DNA of 27,931 nt from CAYNDB01 sp964395915 (GTDB taxonomy: Bacteria > Nitrospinota_A > UBA7883 > JAJRTC01): contig CAYNDB010000020.1 in assembly GCA_964395915.1 (NCBI GenBank), positions 1 to 27,931 of the forward strand. Direction: 5' to 3'. Positions 15,068 through 22,776 of this stretch are shown in pieces. Position 1 is the stretch's first letter, and each line of letters starts with the position of its first letter. A program made the translations under genes and the position numbers. The notes under the pieces are model-generated. The model was not told the origin of the DNA. It did not search any database and saw only the letters and a list, made by a program, of their open reading frames with translations.

Positions 15068-16390
15068 ATGTCGAACAATAAACGAACGTTAATTTCATTT
15101 TTTACGGCAGTTGCGGTAATTGCTTTTTCCACTCTGGCGTCAGCGCAGGTCGCCATCGAGGGTGGCTCTGGTCTTTTCTATGTGCAAAAAGCAAAACCGT
15201 TGGGAGAAAAAAGTATCGCGGTTGGCGCTTTTTACGACAAACTGAAATGCTGCGATTTTGTAGAAATGGATGTTTCTACGCTCTCAGTTCCTTTGACCGT
15301 TGGCCTTGGTGATCGTATCGAGTTATCTGTAGTGGCTCCGTATAAAAAGATTGAGCCCGAAAGCGGCTCCGATTCATCGGGCTTTGCCGACGGCTTGGCG
15401 CGCGCTAAATGGAACTTTTCAACGATAAAGAAATATGGCATTTATATTTCCGGAATGGCTATTGCCACACTTCCTACGGGAGACAAGAATAAGTGGCTTG
15501 GGACAGGGAAGACAAATCTGGGATTTGGGCTTCTTATAGATAAGGAATATGAAAAAGTATCGTGGCACGCCAACGTAGGGTTTCTGAACAGAAGCGAAAA
15601 TAATGTGGAGAACCAGGTTTTCTATGGAGTGGGTGTGGAGTGGACGGCGGCCAAAAGTTTGGGGCTTATCGCCGAGTTTTCCGGATTTGCTTATACCGAA
15701 CAGAACCCTGGCGAGCGTGACAACAACATGACTATGTTAGGCGCCAGATATTATCTGGACGACTGGGGAAGTGTGGAAGCCGGATATGCCAGCAAGACCG
15801 CAGGTGGCGGTATCCGCAGTCCCAACAACATGTTTATGGCTGGTATGACTATCGTGTTTGGCAAGAAGTCTGAGCCAAAGCCTGTTGTGAAGATAGAACC
15901 GAAACCGGAAGCTAAACCTGAGCCGATAGAAAAACGAGCCTCTGAGGCTAGACCAAAGCCGGTGGCAGAATCCAAGTCCAAGTCTGAATCCAGGCCTGAG
16001 CCTGAACCAAAGATGGAGGTATCCAAATCCTCTCCTGTGACCAAGCCTGCTGTTTCCATCGTTCTGGACGGCGTATACTTTAAGTTTGACAGCGCAAAGC
16101 TTACAGAGGACGCAAAGGGAATCTTGAAAGAAAATGCAACGAAGCTTCAGAACAATCCGGATGTGAATGTTGTAATTGAGGGCAATACATGCTCTATAGG
16201 CTCCAGTAAATATAACGAGAAGCTTGGCGAGCGCAGAGGCGTATCTGTTAAGTTGCACATGGTAAGAGAGCTGAACGTCGCCGAGGACAGGTTAACTGTA
16301 AAAAGCCTTGGTGAAACCGCTCCAAAATATTCTAATCGATCGAAAAAGGGCAGAAGCCTGAACCGTCGGGTTGACTTTAATATCAAGTAG
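15068..16390 (+). CDS. OmpA-family outer-membrane beta-barrel protein
   Basis: 440 aa from the ATG at 15068. I prefer this start because it gives a clean signal peptide, MSNNKRTLISFFTAVAVIAF then STLASA; an in-frame TTG at 15023 would add 15 residues. The first half (to about 265) alternates Gly/aromatic strands like an outer-membrane barrel. A linker of Pro, Lys, Glu and Ser repeats follows, about 60 residues. The last 110 residues are an OmpA peptidoglycan-binding domain: DGVYFKFDSAKLTEDAKG, IEGNTCSIGSSKYNEKLGER and SLNRRVDF. In the usual GHTD motif, His is Asn and the diaminopimelate-binding Asp is Cys, while the Arg pair in GERRG is kept. It probably links the outer membrane to the wall. 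Confidence 0.85.
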   Translation: MSNNKRTLISFFTAVAVIAFSTLASAQVAIEGGSGLFYVQKAKPLGEKSIAVGAFYDKLKCCDFVEMDVSTLSVPLTVGLGDRIELSVVAPYKKIEPESGSDSSGFADGLARAKWNFSTIKKYGIYISGMAIATLPTGDKNKWLGTGKTNLGFGLLIDKEYEKVSWHANVGFLNRSENNVENQVFYGVGVEWTAAKSLGLIAEFSGFAYTEQNPGERDNNMTMLGARYYLDDWGSVEAGYASKTAGGGIRSPNNMFMAGMTIVFGKKSEPKPVVKIEPKPEAKPEPIEKRASEARPKPVAESKSKSESRPEPEPKMEVSKSSPVTKPAVSIVLDGVYFKFDSAKLTEDAKGILKENATKLQNNPDVNVVIEGNTCSIGSSKYNEKLGERRGVSVKLHMVRELNVAEDRLTVKSLGETAPKYSNRSKKGRSLNRRVDFNIK

Positions 16391-16412
16391 GGGTTGGTTC
16401 CTCTATCTTATT

Positions 16413-16471
16413 TGGCGCGAGGGAGGCTTGAAGATGCGAGAAATGTTTCATGCTTCCCGCCAGATATTTTT
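16413..16471 (+). terminator. Candidate intrinsic terminator after the OmpA-family gene
   Basis: GGGAGGC (16421-16427) pairs with GCTTCCC (16452-16458) with one G-U, extended by TGGC (16413) and GCCA (16459) after a small bulge. The right arm is followed by ATATTTTT (16464-16471). The loop is long (24 nt), which weakens the call. It separates the OmpA-family gene from the cytochrome gene. Confidence 0.45.
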
Positions 16472-16490
16472 GCAGGGGGTATAAACGCCC

Positions 16491-17843
16491 ATGCGGTTAA
16501 TAAAACGTAATGAACGCCATATGAATGTGGCGAAACGCGGTTATTATCGCTGTGCTATGTTGTTTAAATATTTTACGTTTTTTGCCTTTATTTTATTCTC
16601 GGTCATTCCCGCGCAAGCCGCTCAATCGCCAGATGTCAAACCGAACCATGGCGATAGCTCTCTTCAATATAAAGATTACAACTGCATCGTCTGTCATAAA
16701 GAAATGGATGATGAATCTCTCACACCGCCGGTGGATAAATGGATGAAATCGGTTCATCGGGAAGTTGGTGTAAAATGCGCCGATTGCCACGGCGGAAACC
16801 CTGCCGATGAAGATATGGCGATGGATGAGGAAGCCGGATTTAAAGGCGCTCCAGAGCCTAAGGATATTCCAGCTTTTTGCGCAAAATGTCACTCCGACGC
16901 CAAGCTGATGAGGTCATACAACCAGCGGGCCGATCAATATACGCTTTATTCAGGAAGCGTGCACGGGAGACGTCTTAAGGCTGGCAACGAAAACGCTCCA
17001 TCGTGTGTGAGTTGTCATGGAGCTCATAAGATATTAAGGGTTAAAGACCCCGATTCATCCGTATCCCGCCGCGCCATTCCTGTAACGTGCGGGAATTGTC
17101 ATTCAAAACAAAAGATTTTTGAAAAGCTCGGCAAACCATGGAACCAGCTTTCACTATACAAAAAAAGTAAGCACTACAAGCTTTTTGCCGAAGGTGACCT
17201 GCTTACACCTACATGTGTGGATTGTCATGGAAACCATAGCATTCTCCCCGCGACATCCGAGAGGACCAGAACAGTATGTTTCAACTGTCATTCGCAGCAG
17301 GCGGAATATTACAAGGCCAGCCCCCATTGGAAAATTTATAAAAAAGAAGGCGAGCCTATTTGCCTGAATTGCCACAACAGTCATGACATCTTGCATCCAA
17401 CGGCGGACAAGTTTACAGGAGATGAAGATAACGATTGCGCCGGATGCCATGATGAAGGTTCCGACGCCTATAAGTCCGCCAAGAAAATTCAGAGTTCCGT
17501 AAATTTGGCGACGGCTTTAGTTAAAAGAGCCGATATGTTGCTGGCGGGGTTCAAAAAGGGGGCCCATGGCGGTTTTGAAATATCCGGGCTGGAGGAGCGT
17601 CTGTCGAAAGTGAAGGATAATCTTAAAGAGTTGCTTGCTTTGACTCATAAAATAAATATAGACGAAGTATCCATAACGTCAAAAAATATCGTGAAAGCCG
17701 CGCAGGGTATTACTGCGGATGTGAAGAGTATGCTTTCAGAGCTTAAGGTGCGCAGGCTTGGGCTTGTGATTGGCTGGGTAGTATTTTTTGGTTTTACCGT
17801 GGCTTTGTGGCAAAAATCGAAGTCCCTGGAGTGGCGTGGCTAA
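16491..17843 (+). CDS. Nonahaem c-type cytochrome with C-terminal membrane anchor
   Basis: 450 aa. Nine CXXCH haem motifs start at residues 65, 96, 130, 172, 200, 242, 263, 291 and 316. Many extra His residues between them (for example SVHR, SVHGR, KHYK, SPHW) suggest bis-histidine ligation. The N-terminus has a hydrophobic signal segment ending PAQAA near 44; Met22 is a possible later start. Residues about 325-420 form a long haem-free helical region, and a transmembrane helix (about 424-440) anchors the C-terminus with a short basic tail inside. It should carry electrons in the periplasm, perhaps from the quinone pool outward. The partner enzyme is not in the window. The arrangement differs from the NrfA, HAO and OTR families I know. 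Confidence 0.88.
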   Translation: MRLIKRNERHMNVAKRGYYRCAMLFKYFTFFAFILFSVIPAQAAQSPDVKPNHGDSSLQYKDYNCIVCHKEMDDESLTPPVDKWMKSVHREVGVKCADCHGGNPADEDMAMDEEAGFKGAPEPKDIPAFCAKCHSDAKLMRSYNQRADQYTLYSGSVHGRRLKAGNENAPSCVSCHGAHKILRVKDPDSSVSRRAIPVTCGNCHSKQKIFEKLGKPWNQLSLYKKSKHYKLFAEGDLLTPTCVDCHGNHSILPATSERTRTVCFNCHSQQAEYYKASPHWKIYKKEGEPICLNCHNSHDILHPTADKFTGDEDNDCAGCHDEGSDAYKSAKKIQSSVNLATALVKRADMLLAGFKKGAHGGFEISGLEERLSKVKDNLKELLALTHKINIDEVSITSKNIVKAAQGITADVKSMLSELKVRRLGLVIGWVVFFGFTVALWQKSKSLEWRG

Positions 17844-17845
17844 AA

Positions 17846-18118
17846 ATGGAATCTCAAAAGGACGCTATTGAAAAAATAGAAAAGGAATCCTCACGTCGAG
17901 CCGAGGAGGGCAGGGGGTCTTTCTTGCGTCTTTTTTTTATTCCGCAAGCAAAATTGCTGAAATCTCTGTTCTTGCGGGGGATGATCTTCAAAGGCGTCGC
18001 CGGTTTGAAATTCGCTTTTAACGAATGGGCTCTGTTGTTTGTGACAGAGGCGAAGCGATATGAGAAAACGTTTAGAGATAAGACCCGGCTGGAACAGGAT
18101 TCGAAAGATTTTAAATGA
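17846..18118 (+). CDS. Small hypothetical protein coupled to the cytochrome gene
   Basis: 90 aa from the ATG at 17846, two bases after the cytochrome stop; a start at 17807 inside the cytochrome gene is less likely. The N-terminal 25 residues are charged, followed by FLRLFFIPQAKLLKSLFL and RGMIFKGVAGLKFAFNEWAL, two amphipathic hydrophobic segments, then a charged tail. The middle is reminiscent of the C-terminal membrane-associated end of family 2 glycosyltransferases (KdtX/WaaE type). It could therefore be a remnant of such a gene, or a small membrane-attached partner of the cytochrome. The tight spacing supports real translation. Function unknown. Confidence 0.55.
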   Translation: MESQKDAIEKIEKESSRRAEEGRGSFLRLFFIPQAKLLKSLFLRGMIFKGVAGLKFAFNEWALLFVTEAKRYEKTFRDKTRLEQDSKDFK

Positions 18119-18134
18119 TTAAAGTGAATGCCGA

Positions 18135-18162
18135 ATGAGCGCAAAATAGTATTTGCGTTCAT
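18135..18162. terminator. Hairpin between convergent genes, possible bidirectional terminator
   Basis: ATGAGCGCAAA (18135-18145) pairs with TTTGCGTTCAT (18152-18162): 11 bp with one G-U and a 6-nt loop. It sits 17 nt after the small-protein stop and 11 nt before the inositol monophosphatase stop. T-rich sequence follows on both sides but without a long uninterrupted run. Confidence 0.5.
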
Positions 18163-18172
18163 TTCACACATT

Positions 18173-18964
18173 TCAATCAGTCTTCAATATTTCCAGCATC
18201 GCTTCGTGGAGCGGGCCGTTTGACGCCACAATATCCGAGCGATAAATATCGAGCTTTGCGCCATCGGTATGAGTCATATGCCCACCGGCTTCTGTGACCA
18301 TCAACGTTCCAGCGGCAATATCCCAGGGTTTGAGGTGAAATTCCCAGAAACCGTCCAGCCTGCCGCATGCGACATAGCAGAGGTCTAAAGCCGCGGCTCC
18401 CGGCCTGCGTAAAGCCTGGGCGCGCATGGCGAAATTGCCAAATTGTTTGAGATTGTTCTGGGGATTTGTCTTTATGGAGTATGGAAATCCTGTGGCAAGC
18501 AATCCGTCGATCAGCTTGTTTGTTGAAGAAACTTTTATCGGAACATCATTAAGATACGCCCCATGTCCTTTTGCGGCGGTGAACAGCTCATCCCGTGTAG
18601 GGTCGCAAACGGCTCCGACCAATGATTGACCATCCATTTCCAGTCCAACAGAAGCGCAATATACAGGAAACCCATGAGCATAATTGGTGGTGCCATCAAG
18701 CGGGTCTATCACCCAGGTATATTTGGATTCGCTTTTTTTAAAGTCCTCCTCCTCGGCGAGAATTCCATGGTCGGGAAACGCCGCTTTAATGATATCGATT
18801 ATAGCTTTTTCGCAAGCTATATCGACTTCTGTCACAAGGTCTGTCTCTCCCTTGTGTTCCACGGTGAAGCTTTTAAAACGATAATCTTTTTGTATTTGCC
18901 CCGCTTCAAGCGCCGCTTTGGAGGCGACCTTGAGCGCTTTATTGATATCTATATTTCCTGACAT
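18173..18964 (-). CDS. suhB: Inositol monophosphatase family protein
   Basis: 263 aa, normal length. It is an Mg-dependent, Li-sensitive phosphatase family acting on myo-inositol-1-phosphate or related sugar phosphates; SuhB members also associate with transcription complexes. The metal site is intact: E71 in LAEEEDF, the motif WVIDPLDGTTNYAHGFP (84-100) and WDIAAGTLMVTEAGG (214-228). The ATG overlaps the mnmA stop by one base (TGATG), so the two are co-translated. It ends in a convergent arrangement with the small protein gene. The substrate cannot be told from sequence alone; the gene symbol reflects the family. Confidence 0.9.
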   Translation of the reverse strand: MSGNIDINKALKVASKAALEAGQIQKDYRFKSFTVEHKGETDLVTEVDIACEKAIIDIIKAAFPDHGILAEEEDFKKSESKYTWVIDPLDGTTNYAHGFPVYCASVGLEMDGQSLVGAVCDPTRDELFTAAKGHGAYLNDVPIKVSSTNKLIDGLLATGFPYSIKTNPQNNLKQFGNFAMRAQALRRPGAAALDLCYVACGRLDGFWEFHLKPWDIAAGTLMVTEAGGHMTHTDGAKLDIYRSDIVASNGPLHEAMLEILKTD

Positions 18965-20055
18965 CAGGCGATTCTCTTTTCAATCCAGCCGCCACCCACA
19001 ACGACATTTTCATGGTATATGACAATCGCCTGCCCAGGGGCTATGGCAAGCTGAGGAGTTTCAAACTCGATAACAGCCTCATTATTTCCAAGCGCCTTAA
19101 CTAAGGCGACAGAGTCATCATGATTATGGCGGATTCTCGCTGTAAGCGTAAGGTCACAAATTTCCCGAGGCGGTACAAACCAGTTCATGGAGCTTGCCTG
19201 TAGCGTCTTGCCATACACATCCGATTTCTGGCCTACTATCACACGATTTGTCTCAGGCTCTATGGCTGTTACGTAAAGAGGGGTCTCGTTTGCTATACCT
19301 AAACCACGGCGTTGGCCTATAGTGTAGCGCGCATAGCCTTTGTGCTCCCCTATGACAACACCATCGCTGTTTATAATTTCTCCAGCGGTCACACCCGCTC
19401 CGGTGTTGAAGCTGCTTTTTATCAAGTTTGCGTAGTTGTTGTCCGGGATAAAGCAAATTTCCTGGCTTTCCGCTTTTTCGGCGACGTTTAGATCGAAGCT
19501 ATGGGCTATTTTGCGTGTTTCGGATTTTTCCAAAGCGCCCAAAGGGAAAAGAATCCTTTCAATGTTTTCCGGTTTTATAGAAAAGAGGAAATAACTTTGA
19601 TCTTTATTCCGGTCGACACCGCGCATAATCACAGGAAAATCACGGAATGACCCGGTTTGAGCGTAATGACCGGTTGCGACATACTTCGCGCCATATTTTT
19701 CGCCTTGTCGGAAAAGGTAGTCGAACTTGATAATTCCGTTGCATAAGACACAAGGGTTTGGCGTTCGTCCAGAGACATATTCGCTCACAAACTTGTCCAC
19801 CACCTGTTCCTTAAACTCTTTTTTGACGTTCAGGACATAGTGGGGAATGCCCAGGCGATCGGCTACACGACGCGCGTCGTCGGCGTCGTCCAGAGCGCAG
19901 CATGCTCCATGCCTTTTTTCAGTTCCCGCGGGGTCTTCCCAGACGCGCATGGTTACGCCGATTATTTCGTAACCTTCTTTTTTGAGCAAGGCGGTGGCTG
20001 CGCTGCTGTCTACTCCGCCGCTCATCGCGGCCAATACTTTACCTGTTTTCATCAT
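18964..20055 (-). CDS. mnmA: tRNA-specific 2-thiouridylase MnmA
   Basis: 363 aa, full length. MnmA adenylates and thiolates U34 of Lys, Glu and Gln tRNAs, receiving sulfur from a relay. The PP-loop SGGVDSS is at 12-18. The two catalytic cysteines are in TPNPCVLCNGIIKFDYL (C102) and ESQEICFIPD (C201). GHYAQT and GVDRNKDQSYFLF regions match the family, and a C-terminal beta domain with YTIGQRRGLG is present. The start is MMKTGKV; no strong ribosome-binding site is visible. A promoter candidate with a perfect TTGACA lies about 35-60 bp upstream. It overlaps the inositol monophosphatase gene by one base. Confidence 0.96.
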   Translation of the reverse strand: MMKTGKVLAAMSGGVDSSAATALLKKEGYEIIGVTMRVWEDPAGTEKRHGACCALDDADDARRVADRLGIPHYVLNVKKEFKEQVVDKFVSEYVSGRTPNPCVLCNGIIKFDYLFRQGEKYGAKYVATGHYAQTGSFRDFPVIMRGVDRNKDQSYFLFSIKPENIERILFPLGALEKSETRKIAHSFDLNVAEKAESQEICFIPDNNYANLIKSSFNTGAGVTAGEIINSDGVVIGEHKGYARYTIGQRRGLGIANETPLYVTAIEPETNRVIVGQKSDVYGKTLQASSMNWFVPPREICDLTLTARIRHNHDDSVALVKALGNNEAVIEFETPQLAIAPGQAIVIYHENVVVGGGWIEKRIA

Positions 20056-20087
20056 ACAACGTACGCGCTATCCGATTATTTATGTTA

Positions 20088-20117
20088 AATAGAGAGTTTA
20101 ATCGCGGTAATTGTCAA
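20088..20117 (-). promoter_or_regulatory. Candidate sigma-70 promoter for mnmA
   Basis: On the minus strand a perfect TTGACA (20112-20117) is followed after 18 bp by TCTATT (20088-20093), 4 of 6 matches to the -10 consensus. It lies in the 84-bp spacer between the STAS gene and mnmA, so mnmA and the phosphatase gene can be transcribed separately from the signalling genes. Confidence 0.45.
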
Positions 20118-20139
20118 TGCAAAGGAAAAGTGACTTTTA

Positions 20140-20475
20140 CTAAAAGTCTTTCAAGGCGTCTTCTTCTGTTTGGTAGAGAGGGATTTTACTATCCAGCTTT
20201 GTGAAGGAAAAAAGTTCGCGAAGATCGCTGGAAAGATGGGCTACTTTTAGCGAGCCTCCGTTTTCTCTTGTCTGCTTGGCCGCCAAAATAAGCCTGCCAA
20301 GTCCGGAACTGTTTATGAAATGGATCTCTTGGAAGTTTAGGAGCAGTTTTTGCTTTCCTTCTCCGATAGCTTCGTTGATAGCGTTTTTAAAGTCGTTATA
20401 ATCTTCGTTTGTTTTTATATTTCCGACAAAATCCATAATGGTTACGTCGTCTGACTTTCTTGAAGCTATGTGCAA
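20140..20475 (-). CDS. STAS-domain anti-anti-sigma-like protein
   Basis: 111 aa single STAS domain of the SpoIIAA/RsbV type. In partner switching such a protein binds an anti-sigma kinase when unphosphorylated and is released by Ser phosphorylation. The phosphorylation loop is IHFINSSGLGRLIL, with Ser56/Ser57; the rest follows the family pattern (DVTIMDFVGNI at 10-20, LKVAHLSSDLRELF later). The ribosome-binding site AGGAGGGA is strong, 12 nt before the ATG. It lies 65 bp after the response-regulator gene with the RsbW-like domain, so the two probably act together. No sigma factor or PP2C phosphatase gene is in the window. Confidence 0.88.
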   Translation of the reverse strand: MHIASRKSDDVTIMDFVGNIKTNEDYNDFKNAINEAIGEGKQKLLLNFQEIHFINSSGLGRLILAAKQTRENGGSLKVAHLSSDLRELFSFTKLDSKIPLYQTEEDALKDF

Positions 20476-20540
20476 ACTAAATCCCTCCTGTTATTGCGTT
20501 ATATCAAGTCTAAAGCAAAAAGGTTTTGCTGTAAAATTCA

Positions 20541-21410
20541 TTAATTGTCAATTGAAGCGGATTCGTCATTCAACGTATCGCCATCACTAGTTTTATTGAT
20601 TATCACTGTAAGATTTTTACCGTTATCGCTGAATTCCAACACATCAGAATAGCGTCTAACCATCATCATCCCCATTTCTTTTGTGTCGGAAATATCTATA
20701 TCGTCAAACGATTCAGGGATTTCATCGGGGGAAAATGTTTTGGCGCTTGTATTGATAGTGATTGTGATCTTATCCAAAGATATCTCCGCTCCCAGCAATA
20801 TTTCCTTGTCATTACTTTCTTTTTTGCCAACTATGATTGCCTTTTCAAGCAATTCATTGATAACGAACGGAAGAATCATGCTGTAAAGAGGTAGTGAATA
20901 ACCCATATAGCGAGCGGCGGCCGACACCTGGGAATTTATCCCTTCCAGAATATTGAAATCCGGTAAAAATGAAAAGTTGATATTGTGGACAGTGTTGGAA
21001 ACTTCCGCGTAAGTATGATTGGTGATATGTGGCAGTCTCATGCCTTTTTTTACTATATTAAGTAATGTGCTGGCTTCAAACGGTTTTTGGAGAAAGAAAA
21101 ACGCGCCGCGCTCCAGGGATTCTACAGCGGCGGCCTGTCCTCCGAAACCGGATATTACGATTATCGGCAATTGTGGTTCGAGGTCGTGAAGCTGTCGGAT
21201 AAGGTCAAGCCCGGAGATGCCAGGCATTCTTATATCTGTGATGACAAGATCAATATTATTGTCTTGCGCTTTAACAAGGGCCTCCATACCGTCGCTCGCT
21301 GAGAGTGATTTGTAACCGGCGTTTTGCAGGACCCTTGTAAACAGACGACAGATTTCCTCTTCGTCGTCTACGATAAGAACAGTTTTATTGTTATTTTTCT
21401 CGGAAGTCAT
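20541..21410 (-). CDS. Response regulator with degenerate RsbW-like (HATPase_c_2) domain
   Basis: 289 aa. The receiver (about 10-125) is intact: acidic pair D15-D16, phosphoacceptor D59 in LVITDIRMPG, Ser87 in VISG and Lys109 in LQKP. After a linker, residues about 140-272 resemble the anti-sigma kinase RsbW/SpoIIAB: FVINELLEKAIIVG looks like the N-box and MGMMMVRRYSDVLEFSDNGK like the C-terminal part. However, the Mg-binding Asn of the N-box is Lys190, and the DxGxG motif expected near 219-225 reads INTSAKT. Kinase activity therefore seems unlikely. It probably binds the STAS protein encoded next in a phosphorylation-controlled way (inference). A perfect TATAAT lies 45 bp upstream. Confidence 0.82.
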   Translation of the reverse strand: MTSEKNNNKTVLIVDDEEEICRLFTRVLQNAGYKSLSASDGMEALVKAQDNNIDLVITDIRMPGISGLDLIRQLHDLEPQLPIIVISGFGGQAAAVESLERGAFFFLQKPFEASTLLNIVKKGMRLPHITNHTYAEVSNTVHNINFSFLPDFNILEGINSQVSAAARYMGYSLPLYSMILPFVINELLEKAIIVGKKESNDKEILLGAEISLDKITITINTSAKTFSPDEIPESFDDIDISDTKEMGMMMVRRYSDVLEFSDNGKNLTVIINKTSDGDTLNDESASIDN

Positions 21411-21454
21411 ATGAACTCAAAGTCAGATTAATCAACCCCAATATAATTAGTTCC

Positions 21455-21460
21455 ATTATA
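21455..21460 (-). promoter_or_regulatory. Candidate -10 element for the response-regulator gene
   Basis: A perfect TATAAT on the minus strand, 45 bp before the ATG at 21410. No good -35 is seen at 16-18 bp upstream, so an activator may be needed or the match may be chance. Confidence 0.3.
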
Positions 21461-21563
21461 ACCCAGACGCTAATAAAATAAGGAAAATATTATCAAGCGT
21501 AATTCCTGCGCCGAAAATAAAAAAAATATTGCCAAATTTTAATTACATATATCACTATTGGCC

Positions 21564-21592
21564 TTGACCGGATAATAATATAAAGCGATAAT
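21564..21592 (+). promoter_or_regulatory. Candidate sigma-70 promoter for the Fe-S/FAD/ALDH operon
   Basis: TTGACC (21564-21569) and GATAAT (21587-21592), each 5 of 6 matches to consensus, are separated by exactly 17 bp. The transcript would start near 21599, about 32 nt before the ATG at 21631. Confidence 0.55.
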
Positions 21593-21630
21593 TTCACAAC
21601 AGATTCTAAAACTCAGGATGTTTGCGACGT

Positions 21631-22776
21631 ATGCCACTCTTGACCTTTTCCGAAGAGCTTGCCGAATGGAGTAACTTTAACCTTATAAATTGCATTGGTG
21701 TGGACGAATGCATGAAAGTGTGCCCCGTTGTGGATCCTGGCCTTCCGATAAAAGAGCTTAACGAAGCCACGCGAAAGGGCGGAAAGCTAACCGAAAGCGT
21801 ATTGAAATTCGCGCAAGACTGTGTCCAATGCGGCCGTTGCGACACTGTCTGCCCCACGGCCGCCGGCCGTTCCGTAATGATGCTTTCGCTCAAGGAAAAA
21901 ATGAATGAAGAAGGCAAGGCCCCCGAATACCACAAAAAATATTTTGCGCTCAAAGGCCACGACAAAAGCTCGTTGCGTCAGGCAGGCTTCAAAACATATG
22001 TCAAAACCAAATGGAAGTTTTCAAAGAACGACAGCCTGAAAAGCCATAAACTTTCGGAGCATATAGACAAATCTGTTTTCCGCAAAGCTGAATACCTTTT
22101 TTATTTCGGGTGCTACATATACACAGGCGAGAAATCCGCCGCTCAGTGCATCGATATAGCGGACAAACTTGGGATCGATTATGAGGTGTTGGGCGGTCTT
22201 AAAAGCTGTTGCGGATGGCCCCAGCTAATGGGCGGGCGGACAGGTGAGGCGGAAGACTATCATAAAAGGCTTGCGGAGCTTGTCGAGAAATCGGACCCTA
22301 AATATATTATTTCCGGGTGCGCGGAATGTTTCATGTCATTACGCAAGATCAAGGAAAAGTACAAAATGGCGTTTGAGCCTCTGACTACACCGATGTGGCT
22401 CAACAGGTTTCCGGACAAGCTTAGGCTTGAAAAATCTGAAACGAAAGTCACTTTTCACGACTCATGCAACGTGAGCAGAAAAGCCAGAATGCCAGAGCCG
22501 GGAAGGGAGCTTCTTGCCAGGATGAACCCGATAGTCGAGATGGGCCGCTCCGGAGCGGATGACACCTTTTGCTGTGGATACTGGGGTTTGGGTAGCGACC
22601 CCAAACAGCTGAAAGCCATTCATGAAAGCCGTTATGAAGAATCAAAAAAAACCGGAGCCTATATGATGGTGGTGGAATGTATTACATGCCTTGAATCGTT
22701 TGGCAAGGACGCCAAAGAAAATGGTGTTGAAGTGCGTGATATCGTCGACCTTGTTCATGAGAGGATGAGGCTGTGA
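21631..22776 (+). CDS. HdrD/GlpC-like iron-sulfur protein with two CCG domains
   Basis: 381 aa from ATG 21631, with AGGA 12 nt upstream; a TTG at 21622 would add three residues. Residues 21-75 carry two ferredoxin-type cluster sites. The second is complete (C64, C67, C70, C74, CVQCGRCDTVCP). The first has only three Cys (C21, C27, C31), with Val24 where the second ligand normally sits. Two CCG domains follow: C161, C193-C194, C230, C233, and C279, C314-C315, C350, C353, the pattern that binds the non-cubane clusters of HdrB/HdrD. It is likely a cytoplasmic electron-transfer or disulfide reductase subunit. The stop overlaps the next gene's GTG by 3 bp. Its partner and substrate are unknown. 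Confidence 0.85.
   Translation: MPLLTFSEELAEWSNFNLINCIGVDECMKVCPVVDPGLPIKELNEATRKGGKLTESVLKFAQDCVQCGRCDTVCPTAAGRSVMMLSLKEKMNEEGKAPEYHKKYFALKGHDKSSLRQAGFKTYVKTKWKFSKNDSLKSHKLSEHIDKSVFRKAEYLFYFGCYIYTGEKSAAQCIDIADKLGIDYEVLGGLKSCCGWPQLMGGRTGEAEDYHKRLAELVEKSDPKYIISGCAECFMSLRKIKEKYKMAFEPLTTPMWLNRFPDKLRLEKSETKVTFHDSCNVSRKARMPEPGRELLARMNPIVEMGRSGADDTFCCGYWGLGSDPKQLKAIHESRYEESKKTGAYMMVVECITCLESFGKDAKENGVEVRDIVDLVHERMRL

Noticed and set aside
20132..20148. GACTTTT-ACT-AAAAGTC hairpin at the end of the STAS gene as a terminator
   Set aside because: The stop codon lies in the loop and no T-run follows on the transcribed strand; the stem is short and A/T rich.
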